From NCBI RefSeq assembly GCF_900104065.1, contig NZ_FNLC01000005.1, positions 124,001 through 188,000 on the forward strand: a DNA stretch of 64,000 nucleotides, in the 5' to 3' direction. A program made the position numbers and the translations under genes. Positions 25,898 to 34,412 of this stretch are shown piece by piece (the first letter of the stretch is position 1; the number at the start of each line of letters is the position of its first letter). Below the pieces are notes generated by a model. The model worked only from the letters and a program-made list of their open reading frames with translations, had not been told where the DNA came from and made no database searches. Source of the DNA: Natronobacterium texcoconense (GTDB lineage Archaea; Halobacteriota; Halobacteria; Halobacteriales; Natrialbaceae).

Positions 25898-27250
25898 ATG
25901 AACGATTCCGACGAGATCGACGCGGACCACGTCGTCACCGCCTTCCTCCGGCGGCGAGGCGAGGTCCTTCTACTGTGTCGCAGCGACGCCGTCGGCACCT
26001 ACCAGGGTGTGTGGGGTGGCGTCTCCGGGTTCGCGGAGGACGATCCGGACGAGCAGGTGCAGGTCGAGATCCGCGAGGAGACCGGCCTCGCAGCGGAGGA
26101 CGTCTCGCTCGTCCGCTCCGGCCGCCCTGTAGAGTTCACCGACGAGGACGTAGAGCGCGAGTGGGTCGTCCATCCCTACCTGTTCGACTGCGACGCCGAA
26201 CTCGAGATCGAACTGAGCGACGAACACGACGAGTACGCCTGGTTCCCGCCGACGACGCTCTTCGAGTCGGTCGGCGAAGACCTCGAGACGGTACCGAAGC
26301 TCTGGACGGCGTACGAACGCGTCGCGCCCACGGTACGCTCTATCGCCGCGGACGGCGAGCACGGCGCGGCCGCGCTCTCGATCCGCGCGCTCGAGGTGCT
26401 GCGGGACCGGGCGGGACTGCTCGTTGCCGAACGAGAGGAGTTCGGCGAGGATCCGGAGGGCGAACGCGACGAACTCGCGGAACTCGCCGGTCGATTGCTC
26501 GAGGCCCGACCCTCGATGGCCGTCCTCCGCAACCGGGTGAACCGGGCGATGGCAGAAGCCGACCCCAGCGAGGGTGCGCCCGGCGTTCTCGAGACCACGC
26601 TCGAGGGGATCGACCGCGCGCTCGCGGCCGACGAGGAGGCCGCGGCGACCGCGGGCGAGATCGTCGACGGCACCGTCCTGACGCTCTCGCGGTCCGGAAC
26701 CGTCGCCGAGGCGCTCCGGCAGGGCGATCCCTCCCGCGTCTTCGTCGGCGAATCCAGGCCAGCACGCGAGGGGATCGACGTGGCCGAGGAACTGGCCGAC
26801 GATCTCGACTGTCCCGTCACCGTCCACACCGACGCGGCGATGGCTCACGTCCTCGAGCGCGAAGACGTCGACCGCGTGCTCGTCGGCGCGGACACCGTTC
26901 GGGCGGACGGCGCCGTCGTAAACAAGACCGGCACGCGCACCGCCGCGCTCGCAGCCAGCCACGAAGACGTCCCCGTCACCGTCGTCGCCGCCATCGACAA
27001 GGTCTCCACTCGCGAGGAACTCAACCTCGAGTCTGGCGATCGAACGGCAGTCTACGACGGTGACTCCGCCCTCGACGTCCTGAATCCGACGTTCGACGTG
27101 ACGCCCGCCGACTGTATCGACGAGATTGCGACCGAACGCGGACTGCTCGAAGCCGGGGCGATCGGGGATGTGGTCGAGGAGTTGCGCGAACTCGAGTCGT
27201 GGCGGAACGGATCGACGGAAGCGATAGACGGAAACCCCTCGAGGGAGTAG
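25898..27250 (+). CDS. Nudix domain fused to eIF2B-alpha-like domain
   Basis: A 450-residue two-domain protein. Residues about 8-135 are a Nudix fold with the box GGVSGF ... VEIREETGL; the metal-binding Glu triplet is kept, but the usual Arg before the first Glu is Val and the spacing is one residue off consensus. Residues about 150-440 form an eIF2B-alpha/delta-like (ribose-1,5-bisphosphate isomerase-related) domain with LTLSRSGTVAEAL, VLVGADTVRADGAVVNKTGT and DVTPADCIDEIATE. Archaeal relatives act in nucleotide/ribose phosphate metabolism rather than translation. Fusion suggests hydrolysis and isomerisation or sensing of one sugar-nucleotide. The ATG was chosen by the Nudix start. Confidence 0.85.
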   Translation: MNDSDEIDADHVVTAFLRRRGEVLLLCRSDAVGTYQGVWGGVSGFAEDDPDEQVQVEIREETGLAAEDVSLVRSGRPVEFTDEDVEREWVVHPYLFDCDAELEIELSDEHDEYAWFPPTTLFESVGEDLETVPKLWTAYERVAPTVRSIAADGEHGAAALSIRALEVLRDRAGLLVAEREEFGEDPEGERDELAELAGRLLEARPSMAVLRNRVNRAMAEADPSEGAPGVLETTLEGIDRALAADEEAAATAGEIVDGTVLTLSRSGTVAEALRQGDPSRVFVGESRPAREGIDVAEELADDLDCPVTVHTDAAMAHVLEREDVDRVLVGADTVRADGAVVNKTGTRTAALAASHEDVPVTVVAAIDKVSTREELNLESGDRTAVYDGDSALDVLNPTFDVTPADCIDEIATERGLLEAGAIGDVVEELRELESWRNGSTEAIDGNPSRE

Positions 27251-27425
27251 CCAGAGATGGCGGCCGTGACGAAGAGTTACCCCCTCTGAGCCCCTTGTGA
27301 TGAGGGATTTTCCCGAGCCGCCGTCCTATATTTGGGAGCGTCGGCTACACCGTTCGCCGAACTCGAGTTATACCTGTCGACGAATTGCACAAAGTTTGAA
27401 CCTCGAGTCGTTCTTACCCCAATCC

Positions 27426-28355
27426 ATGTCACTCGATCTCGAGCGAATCGGCGTCCACGAATCGGTCGGCAACGTATTCCCGCCGGCGGAACTGGAATCG
27501 TACCTCTCGGATCTTCCAGCCACCGTCGAGACCGTCGACGACGACGGAGCCAGGGACTGTGACGCCGTCGTCACCTTCGCGTACCGCGAGGCGTTTCTCG
27601 ACTGTGATTGGATTCACTCGATCCAGGCCGGCGTCGACCGATTCCCGTTCGACGACCTCGAGGCAGAGGATGTCGTCCTCACCAACAGCACCGGAATCCA
27701 CGACCGGACCGTCGGCGAGACGGTCGCGGGCTACCTGCTCGCCTTTTCCCGTCGGCTCCACGCCCACGTCGCCGCCCAGAAGGAGGGTGAGTGGGAGAAA
27801 CCCGCCTGGGACGAGGCCTTTACGCTGCCCGGCAAGACGGCCTGCATCCTCGGTACGGGCACGCTCGGGAGCGGCGTCGCCGACGTCGTCGGTTCGCTGG
27901 GTGTTCGAACCGTTGGCGTTCGCCGTTCGGCCGATCCCGTCCCCGGCTTCGACGAGATTTACGCGACCGACGACCTGCTCGAGGCGGTCGCCGATGCCGA
28001 CTTCGTGATCGTCACGCTCCCGCTAACCGACGAGACGCACCAGCTCGTCGATAGTGAGGTGTTCGAGACCATGCGCGAGGACGCCTACTTCGTCAACGTC
28101 GGTCGGGGTCCGATCGTCGACGAGCATGCGTTGATCGACGCCCTCGAGTCGGGAGCGATCGAGGGCGCGGCGCTGGACGTCTTCGAGGAAGAGCCGCTGC
28201 CCGAGGAGTCGCCGCTGTGGGAGATGGACGAGGTCATCGTCACGCCCCACTGTGCGGCATTCACCCGGGACTACTTCCGGGACGTCGGCGACCTCGTCGA
28301 GGAGAACGTGGGGCGACTCGAGGACGAGGAGGAGTTCTACAACCGAGTCGTCTGA
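27426..28355 (+). CDS. D-2-hydroxyacid dehydrogenase
   Basis: A 309-residue NAD(P)-dependent D-isomer specific 2-hydroxyacid dehydrogenase. The dinucleotide fold motif is ILGTGTLGSGVADVVG; catalytic residues are the Arg in VNVGRGPIVDEHAL, the Glu in DVFEEEPLP and the His in VTPHCAAF. It interconverts a 2-keto acid and the D-hydroxyacid. Substrate is not evident; haloarchaeal paralogues act on D-lactate, glyoxylate or phosphoglycerate-like acids. The ATG at 27426 starts the conserved N-terminal strand; an upstream in-frame ATG at 27297 gives an unlikely basic extension. Confidence 0.92.
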   Translation: MSLDLERIGVHESVGNVFPPAELESYLSDLPATVETVDDDGARDCDAVVTFAYREAFLDCDWIHSIQAGVDRFPFDDLEAEDVVLTNSTGIHDRTVGETVAGYLLAFSRRLHAHVAAQKEGEWEKPAWDEAFTLPGKTACILGTGTLGSGVADVVGSLGVRTVGVRRSADPVPGFDEIYATDDLLEAVADADFVIVTLPLTDETHQLVDSEVFETMREDAYFVNVGRGPIVDEHALIDALESGAIEGAALDVFEEEPLPEESPLWEMDEVIVTPHCAAFTRDYFRDVGDLVEENVGRLEDEEEFYNRVV

Positions 28356-28449
28356 ACCTGCGCATCAGACGTACGATTCGACCGACTACGACGGTGCAGG
28401 ACGTGCCGCGACCGAATAGTACAAACCCCTCTCGAGTCAGGGCCGAGGT

Positions 28450-29358
28450 ATGGAGGTCGTCGGACGACTGGTCGCGATGCTCGCGTTGCTACTCGCGGGC
28501 ACTGCTCTCCGTCGGGGCGGCGTGCTCGGAGCCGAGCGAACTGCACGGCTGAACGCGCTCGCCTACTACGTCGCGTTGCCGGCAGTCGTGTTCGTCTCCA
28601 CGTACGACCAGTCCGCCGACGAGTTGCTCTCGAGGGCGTTGCTCGTCGGCCTCATCGTCGTCATGCTGGGGACGGCCGGAATCGCCTGGGTCGTCCACCG
28701 GAATCGCTCGTCGCGACCCCGACGGAGCGTCGCGGTCGTCCAGTCCTATCACTCCAATCTCGGCTACCTCGGGCTGCCGCTGGTGGCGGCGACGTTCGAT
28801 TCGGGGATCGCGGCGATCGCGAGCGTGATCTACGGCGTGCTCTCGCTGATCCAGTTGCCACTGACGATCGGAATCTTCAGTCTGCTCGGGAGTACGAGTA
28901 CCTCGATCCGCGGGGAAGTTCGCCGACTCCTGACCGATCCCGTGCTCGGGGCGCTGGCAGTCGGACTCGTCGTCGGCGCGGTCGGACTCGTCCCGCCGTC
29001 GCCCGCTATCGTCGGGCTGGACGCCATCGGGACGCTCGCGTTGCCGCTGGCGCTGATCTGCGTCGGCTCCTCGTTGCGGCTCGGTTCGTCGTCGCTCGAC
29101 GTCGGCGCTACCGGCTCCGTCATGGCGCTGAAAGTCGGTTGCATGCCCGCGCTGGCCTGGATCGTCTTCTCTACACTCGCGGTCGATCACGCTGTCTTCG
29201 CGGCGAGTATCGTCATGCTCGGCACGCCGACCTCGGTGTCGACGTACCTCTTCGCACAGGAGTTCGGCGGCGACGCCGCGTTCGCGTCGGTGAACGTCTT
29301 CGTCACGACGCTGGTCTCGATCGTGACGCTGTCGTTGCTCGTGGTGCTCGTCGGCTAG
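28450..29358 (+). CDS. AEC family (auxin efflux carrier-type) transporter
   Basis: A 302-residue carrier with about ten membrane helices. The first half has TARLNALAYYVALPAVVF and the conserved SYHSNLGYLGLPL (the Asn-x-Gly-x-x-Gly-x-Pro signature of the family); the second half has LALPLALICVGSSLRL and GTPTSVSTYLFAQEF. AEC proteins export or import organic anions such as malate. It follows the dehydrogenase by 94 bases on the same strand and may share its physiology, for example hydroxyacid export. Confidence 0.9.
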   Translation: MEVVGRLVAMLALLLAGTALRRGGVLGAERTARLNALAYYVALPAVVFVSTYDQSADELLSRALLVGLIVVMLGTAGIAWVVHRNRSSRPRRSVAVVQSYHSNLGYLGLPLVAATFDSGIAAIASVIYGVLSLIQLPLTIGIFSLLGSTSTSIRGEVRRLLTDPVLGALAVGLVVGAVGLVPPSPAIVGLDAIGTLALPLALICVGSSLRLGSSSLDVGATGSVMALKVGCMPALAWIVFSTLAVDHAVFAASIVMLGTPTSVSTYLFAQEFGGDAAFASVNVFVTTLVSIVTLSLLVVLVG

Positions 29359-29365
29359 CCGCTGC

Positions 29366-29983
29366 TCAGAAGAATTTGAACAGGTCGTCTCGCTGCTGTT
29401 CGTGGAGATGCTCCCGGACGGCCTCGTTCAGCGGTTCGATCCGTCCCTTCTTCGCGGTGATCGGTGCGATCGTCTCCTGCCACTGTTTCCACGGCGGGTA
29501 GAGACCGAGTCGGTCACAGAGCTCGTTCAGGCGTTCGTCTTTGTCGTCGACCTTGTCCATCTTGTTGACCGCGACGACGACCGGGACCTCCAGATCCCGA
29601 AGGAAGTGAAACATCTCCACGTCGTAGGGGACCTCGTCGGGACCGGAGTGACGATCGATGATGTCGATCACGCTCTTGCCGTCGACGACCAGAATCGCGA
29701 CGAGGACGTTATCGGCGTACTCCTCTAAGTAGTGGACGATGTCCGTCTTGATCTGCTCGCGGTGATCCTCGTCGACGCCGCTCATGAACCCGAAGCCGGG
29801 CAGATCGGTGATGACGAAGTCCTCCGCTGTCCAGTCGTAGTGGTTGGGCTGGCGGGTGACGCCGGGGTTCCCGCCGGTGTCGAATTTGTGACCGGTCAAC
29901 TCGCGCATGAGCGTGGACTTGCCCACGTTCGAACGACCGACGAGTGCGACCTCGGCTTCGCGGTCGGGACGCGTATCGAACAT
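29366..29983 (-). CDS. engB: EngB-type ribosome-associated GTPase
   Basis: A 205-residue small GTPase. G1 is [10 protein letters not shown]2 region [12 protein letters not shown]3 DLPGFGF, G4 NKMDK and G5-like ITAKKG. In bacteria EngB (YihA) helps large-subunit assembly; archaeal homologues are annotated the same way and are presumed to do likewise. Length is normal. It has a clear TATA box at 30007-30014 and is monocistronic, convergent with the AEC transporter with only 7 bases between stops. Confidence 0.93.
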   Translation of the reverse strand: MFDTRPDREAEVALVGRSNVGKSTLMRELTGHKFDTGGNPGVTRQPNHYDWTAEDFVITDLPGFGFMSGVDEDHREQIKTDIVHYLEEYADNVLVAILVVDGKSVIDIIDRHSGPDEVPYDVEMFHFLRDLEVPVVVAVNKMDKVDDKDERLNELCDRLGLYPPWKQWQETIAPITAKKGRIEPLNEAVREHLHEQQRDDLFKFF

Positions 29984-30006
29984 ACCCGCCCGTACGGGTG
30001 TCGCGG

Positions 30007-30014
30007 GTATATAC
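30007..30014 (-). promoter_or_regulatory. TATA box of engB
   Basis: The palindromic GTATATAC is centred about 27 bases before the engB ATG, giving a leaderless transcript. Confidence 0.6.
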
Positions 30015-30063
30015 GCGGTGATCGGCTTCGTCGCCGACCGAGAGCGGTTCGCCCGCTAACGAC

Positions 30064-30534
30064 TCAGACGTACGAGACGAGGACGGCACCGAAACCGAAC
30101 GAAACCGCCACGAGAGCGGCGACCGTGACGATCCGTTTCGTGGATGGGGTGTCCTCGAGTTCGACGTGTCGGCTGTCGCGTGCCGTCTGGACTCCGAGCC
30201 AGGCGAGCGACACGCTGCTGACGAGCAGTCCTGCCCCGGCGACCACGGGTGCTGTACCGCCGGTTCCGATCACTCTAATTCCGGACGGAGCGATGCCGAC
30301 TGCCAGCACGACGCTCGAGGCACCGAGGAAGACGTTCCGCGGGATCGTTCGCGAGCCGATCGTCACCGACTCTCTCGTCCCGCCGACGATGGACAGGAGT
30401 CCGGCACAGGCGAAGCCGACGAGCAAGGCGGCAGTGACTGGATCGACGAGTACGGTGCGTCCGAATCCGACGAGGAGGGCGACGGTGAACACGAGCAGGA
30501 GGACACCGAACCACGGCGCCGATCGTCTGATCAT
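30064..30534 (-). CDS. membrane protein of about five helices
   Basis: A 156-residue integral membrane protein beginning MIRRSAPWFGVLLL. It has about five hydrophobic segments with short polar loops and one Arg/Asp/Thr-rich cytoplasmic loop (ARDSRHVELEDTPSTKR). The ATG at 30534 was preferred to upstream 30627, whose extra residues are polar and unlike a signal. Function unknown; related proteins occur in other haloarchaea by overall look. It is divergent from the DUF389 gene. Confidence 0.7.
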   Translation of the reverse strand: MIRRSAPWFGVLLLVFTVALLVGFGRTVLVDPVTAALLVGFACAGLLSIVGGTRESVTIGSRTIPRNVFLGASSVVLAVGIAPSGIRVIGTGGTAPVVAGAGLLVSSVSLAWLGVQTARDSRHVELEDTPSTKRIVTVAALVAVSFGFGAVLVSYV

Positions 30535-30690
30535 CGCCCGTAGGTCTATGCTATTGACAAAAGTACTACCGGTGGCCTCGTTCGATCGGTCCGATCTCCG
30601 TCGATACGGTCGAGTCACGACCGGCAAAACTCGAGCGGCGCATTCCGAAAGCGCCGCAAGTTATGAGCCCCCAGGTACTCACCAATCCAC

Positions 30691-31977
30691 GTGCGTCTCG
30701 TACAGTTGACGGTTCCGACGGGGAAGCGGGAGACGGTCCTCGATGCGCTCGAGGATCGCGAGATCGACTACGTCGTGACTGACGAGGAGGGGAGACGGGA
30801 GTACACGGCCGTCATCTACTTTCCGTTGCCGTCGCCGGCCGTCGAACCCGTCCTCGACGAACTGCAGGACGCGGGGATCGACGAGGACGCCTATACGGTC
30901 GTCGTCGATGCGGAGACTGTCGTTTCCCGCCGGTTCGAGGCGCTTCGCGAGGAATACGAGAACGGCGACGTCGACTCCGATCGCATCTCGCGCCAGGAAC
31001 TTCAGGCCGAGGCGGAGTCGCTGACGCCGACGTTCAGCGTCTACGCGATCATGACGATCATCAGCGCCGTCGTCGCGACCGCGGGACTCCTGCTCGACTC
31101 GCCGGCGGTCGTCGTCGGCTCGATGGTGATCGCGCCGCTGATCGGGCCGGCACTCGGGCTGAGCGTCGGCTCCGTGATCGACGACGAGGACCTGTTCCGA
31201 AAGAGTCTGCGCTACCAGATCCTCGGGATCGTCCTCGCGATCGCGGCGGCCGCCGTCTTCGCGTGGCTGGTCCGTGTGACCAACATCGTCCCGCCCGGAC
31301 TCGACATCAGTGCGGTCGGCGAAATCTCCGAGCGACTTGCGCCGGACCTGCTCTCGCTTGCGATCGCGCTCGGAGCCGGCGTCGCGGGGATCATCAGCAT
31401 TGCGACCGGTACGGCCGTCGCCCTCGTCGGCGTCATGATCGCCGCGGCGCTGATCCCGCCAGCGGCCGCCGCGGGGATCGCTATCGCGTGGGGGCAGCCC
31501 TCGGCCGCCATCGGTTCGACGGCGCTCGTATTGGTCAACGTCCTCTCGGTGAACCTCGCGGGCCTGCTCACGCTGTGGTACGTCGGCTACCGGCCCGAGA
31601 ACCTCTTCTCGCTCGGCGAGACCGAACAGCGCGTCCGTCGTCGAGTCGTCGGACTCGCCGCGATCGTCTTCATCTTCGCGCTCTTCCTCGGCGGCATCAC
31701 GTACGCCTCCTACGTCACCGCGACGTTCGAAGAGAACGCCCGCGAGGAGGTCGAACTCGTCCTCTCGGAGGAGGAGTTCGAACAGTACCAGCTACTCGAG
31801 TTCGAGGTCGTGATGGACGACGACTACCCCTTCGTGAGTCCGGAGCGGGTGATCGTCACGATCGGTGGCCCGCCCGGGGAATCGCCGCCGGAACTCGCGG
31901 AGACGTTACGCGACCGGATCAACCAGCACACCGACGACCCGGTCGAGGTCGAGGTCAGGTACGTCAACGTGATGTAA
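30691..31977 (+). CDS. DUF389 (TIGR00341) membrane protein
   Basis: A 428-residue protein starting at a GTG. Residues 1-105 are a soluble ACT-like domain (VRLVQLTVPTGKRETVLDAL), then about eight membrane helices containing the DUF389 core (DSPAVVVGSMVIAPLIGPALGL near residue 147; ALIPPAAAAGIAIAWG), then a soluble C-terminal domain ending ELAETLRDRI ... VEVRYVNVM. The family is widespread and uncharacterised. A partial duplicate of the C-terminal domain follows 64 bases downstream. Confidence 0.9.
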   Translation: MRLVQLTVPTGKRETVLDALEDREIDYVVTDEEGRREYTAVIYFPLPSPAVEPVLDELQDAGIDEDAYTVVVDAETVVSRRFEALREEYENGDVDSDRISRQELQAEAESLTPTFSVYAIMTIISAVVATAGLLLDSPAVVVGSMVIAPLIGPALGLSVGSVIDDEDLFRKSLRYQILGIVLAIAAAAVFAWLVRVTNIVPPGLDISAVGEISERLAPDLLSLAIALGAGVAGIISIATGTAVALVGVMIAAALIPPAAAAGIAIAWGQPSAAIGSTALVLVNVLSVNLAGLLTLWYVGYRPENLFSLGETEQRVRRRVVGLAAIVFIFALFLGGITYASYVTATFEENAREEVELVLSEEEFEQYQLLEFEVVMDDDYPFVSPERVIVTIGGPPGESPPELAETLRDRINQHTDDPVEVEVRYVNVM

Positions 31978-32040
31978 CTGATCGTATCGACGCGCTGTCG
32001 CTCTTATCGGCGTCGAACCCGCTCGAGCAGACTCGAGTCG

Positions 32041-32238
32041 TTGGAGCTAGTGGTTCGAGTTTCGGGGTCGGGTTCGGACTCGTCGGCAGAACTCGCGGAG
32101 ACGTTACGGGAACGGACCGCCCAGCAGTTGGACGAAGACGTGTCGATCGAGGTGCGATACGTCGTCTTCGAGGGACGACCTCCTCGAGTCGGGATTGAAA
32201 ACGGATCAGCGGACACGAACGACGCGTTCGGCGTCTAG
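32041..32238 (+). pseudogene. orphan copy of the DUF389 C-terminal tail
   Basis: A 65-codon frame (first possible start TTG) whose residues 4-43 match the last 44 residues of the preceding DUF389 protein: both have SAELAETLRER/PELAETLRDR then a Val-rich strand VEVRYV/IEVRYV. The 20-base string GAACTCGCGGAGACGTTACG is identical in both. No membrane region or upstream start belongs to it. It looks like the 3' remnant of a second DUF389 gene or a partial tandem duplication. It runs 33 bases into the end of the convergent gene. Confidence 0.7.
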
Positions 32239-32880
32239 GTCGACGACGGCGATGTCGGTCGTTGCACTGTCGCCGACCTCGTGGTTCGGATCGTCGATTT
32301 CGACGGCGACGAGACGACCGTCGTCCGTCGATTTCCGATCGAACGTGACCGCGCCGCTCACGTCCTGAATCGAGAGTTCGTCGACCGTATCCGTCTCGTT
32401 GACCTCGAAGTCGAGTGATTCGTTTTGCTCCAGATCGCTCTCCCGGACGGTGACGTTGTAGGTCGCCGCGTTCGCCTCGCCAGCGTCGCTTCCGAATTCG
32501 TCGATCGGTTCGACGGTGAGATCGTACTCTCCGAGTTCCTCGAGTCGCTCCCGGACGGTGTCGTTCTCGCGGGCGATCTCTTTCGCCCGCTCGCGATCCC
32601 TGTCGGTCAACGGCTCGCGTTCCTCGGTCATCACGGCGAACCCGTCCGGGGACTCCGTGATTTCGATGATTTCGGCCGTCTCCGGGTTCTCGAGGACTGT
32701 AACCTCCTGGTCGACGCTCGAGAGGGTGAGCCGGTCGTCCGAGAGTTCGAACTCGGCGGTCGGCTCGTCGCCGGTGACCGGTTCGCCGATACCGAGTGCG
32801 GTTCCGATGCCGGCGAGGCCGATGCCGAGCGCTGCGAGGCCGACGAGCAGCACGATCTGGCCGCTCCCGTTCGCGGTCAT
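32206..32880 (-). CDS. membrane-anchored acidic extracytoplasmic protein
   Basis: A 224-residue protein with one N-terminal hydrophobic segment (residues 8-31, LLVGLAALGIGLAGIGTALGIG) that could be an uncleaved anchor, and a very acidic beta-rich remainder ending AERVVRVR. Motif-like pieces such as NATFNVTVRESD-type strands suggest an extracellular Ig-like fold, but no family is recognised. Its start is divergent from the membrane wHTH gene over 143 bases. Its last bases overlap the DUF389-tail remnant. Confidence 0.7.
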   Translation of the reverse strand: MTANGSGQIVLLVGLAALGIGLAGIGTALGIGEPVTGDEPTAEFELSDDRLTLSSVDQEVTVLENPETAEIIEITESPDGFAVMTEEREPLTDRDRERAKEIARENDTVRERLEELGEYDLTVEPIDEFGSDAGEANAATYNVTVRESDLEQNESLDFEVNETDTVDELSIQDVSGAVTFDRKSTDDGRLVAVEIDDPNHEVGDSATTDIAVVDLDAERVVRVR

Positions 32881-33023
32881 CGTCTACTCGTTGCGTGAAA
32901 GCCCTCATGAGCGCTGGGGTGAAACGTAACGAAACGCGTTCGAAACGCGTTTCAGCGGCGTTTCATCGCCAGTTTTGGCGGTGGATCGATACTTCTTAGA
33001 GGAACAGTTCGAAGCGTTGACCT

Positions 33024-33596
33024 ATGGACCTGCGAGCCCTCCACGGAACGCAACTGCTCGTCGCAGCCGTCTTCGTCGCCTCGACGGTCGTCCTGACGGT
33101 ACAGTTGATCAACCCCTCGCCCGTCGTCGTCACCGCCGGCAGCGACGGCACCGAGGTCGCCGAACTTTCGGGCTACTTCGGCTATCGCGACATGGCCGTC
33201 GCCACCGTCGCAGCGTGTCTGCTCGGCGCGACGGGAACGTATCTCGTGACCGCGGACGGCACCGACTCGAGCGAGTCATCGACTTCGACTGTCGAGTCGG
33301 GCCTGTCTCGGCGGAACGTGGCGGAACCGACCGCCCCGGACGATGACGAGCGCTCCGACGAGTTGCTCGAGACGCGCCGCGAGGAGTGGGAGCGAACCGC
33401 CGAGGAACTGGTGAAAAACGAACGCGAGGTCTACGATACTGTCCTCGAGGCCGACGGTGTGCTCGGCCAGAGCGAGATCGTCGAGCGGACCGATCTCTCG
33501 AAGGCGACCGTCAGCAGGACACTCGATGGACTCGAGAGCAAGAATCTCGTCGAGCGGAAACGACGGGGGATGGGAAACGTCGTCCTGTTGCTGTAG
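33024..33596 (+). CDS. membrane-anchored winged-helix regulator
   Basis: A 190-residue protein. Two membrane helices lie at about 9-28 and 55-74 with a 25-residue extracytoplasmic loop; a disordered Asp/Ser/Thr/Glu linker follows; and a C-terminal winged helix-turn-helix occupies about 132-190 (NEREVYDTVLEADGVLGQSE, LSKATVSRTLDGLESKNLV, RRGMGNVVLLL). This architecture of one-component membrane regulators is common in haloarchaea and couples an envelope signal to transcription. Targets are unknown. Confidence 0.8.
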   Translation: MDLRALHGTQLLVAAVFVASTVVLTVQLINPSPVVVTAGSDGTEVAELSGYFGYRDMAVATVAACLLGATGTYLVTADGTDSSESSTSTVESGLSRRNVAEPTAPDDDERSDELLETRREEWERTAEELVKNEREVYDTVLEADGVLGQSEIVERTDLSKATVSRTLDGLESKNLVERKRRGMGNVVLLL

Positions 33597-33716
33597 CGTT
33601 CCCAACCGCTTTCCAACGGGTAGCTAAGGGGGCTTTCACACGAGGATGAAACGGAGCGATAGACGACGGGGCTCCGTACGCCGTGCCTACCTCGTCTGGT
33701 CGCTCTACACGAACTC

Positions 33717-34028
33717 ATGCGATCGAAAGCATTCACGCTCGCAGTCGTCGCACTCGCGCTCGTTGGCTTCGCGGCCAGCGGTGCGATCGCAGCGGCGGAT
33801 GCGGGTTCCGACCGCTCTGACGTATCGCCAGACGAAGACGACGCGCTCGAGATCGTCACCTACGATGTCGAGTTGGTCCCGCTCGACTCGAACGAGTCAG
33901 ATCTCGAAGCTGTCGAGTTGTCGAACGAGAGCGCCGAATCCTACGGTGCTTCCATTACCGAAACCGACGGAAGCAACGATATCGCGTTCGAAGTCGAGAT
34001 GAACGAGTCGGAGGAGGAGACCGAGTAG
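33717..34028 (+). CDS. small exported acidic protein
   Basis: A 103-residue protein with a Sec-type signal peptide: MRSK, a hydrophobic core (AFTLAVVALALVGFAASG) and an Ala-rich cleavage region near AIAAADAG. The mature part is highly acidic, Asp/Glu/Ser/Asn-rich, with ESNESAES-like low complexity and no recognised domain. It could be a secreted or surface protein; nothing further is visible. Confidence 0.65.
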   Translation: MRSKAFTLAVVALALVGFAASGAIAAADAGSDRSDVSPDEDDALEIVTYDVELVPLDSNESDLEAVELSNESAESYGASITETDGSNDIAFEVEMNESEEETE

Positions 34029-34093
34029 GCGACGTCCAGCCGTTTCGACTCGATTCGGTGCTGCCCCGTTGACGAGACGCTCTCCGTTTTTTC

Positions 34094-34411
34094 TTATCGT
34101 CGCCGAACCCGGCCCAGGAGACTCGAGTGATCCGCATCTGTGTCGGAATCGGAGTCGAGATTACGATTACTATCGTCGTTTTCACTCTCGTCGTTGCGTC
34201 CGAGCCGTCGGCGAATCCACGCCCGTGGGCCGCCGATCCGGTTGATGAAGTACGTCGGGAGGTACAGCGCGATGGCACCCAGGACGAGAAAGCCGATGCC
34301 GCCGGGGTACTGGCCCGACCGGAGGTACGAGAAGCCGATGACGAACATCGGCCCGGCCATCGAGAGGCCGGCCGCTGTCTGTAACATCCAGAGGATTCCC
34401 GGGCCTTTCAT
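34094..34411 (-). CDS. small two-helix membrane protein with charged tail
   Basis: A 105-residue protein starting MKGPGILWMLQTAAG with two membrane helices (about 5-25 and 38-56), then RIGGPRAWIRRRLGRN and a long acidic Asp/Asn/Ser tail. It begins one base after the stop of the NOG1-like GTPase gene, so the two are cotranscribed. Haloarchaeal neighbours of the GTPase gene often include a protein of this sort; no function is assigned. Confidence 0.7.
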   Translation of the reverse strand: MKGPGILWMLQTAAGLSMAGPMFVIGFSYLRSGQYPGGIGFLVLGAIALYLPTYFINRIGGPRAWIRRRLGRNDESENDDSNRNLDSDSDTDADHSSLLGRVRRR

Positions 34412-34412
34412 G

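Noticed and set aside
26340-26829. Several minus frames opposite the Nudix-eIF2B gene
   Set aside because: Arg/Ser-rich shadows with no family motif.
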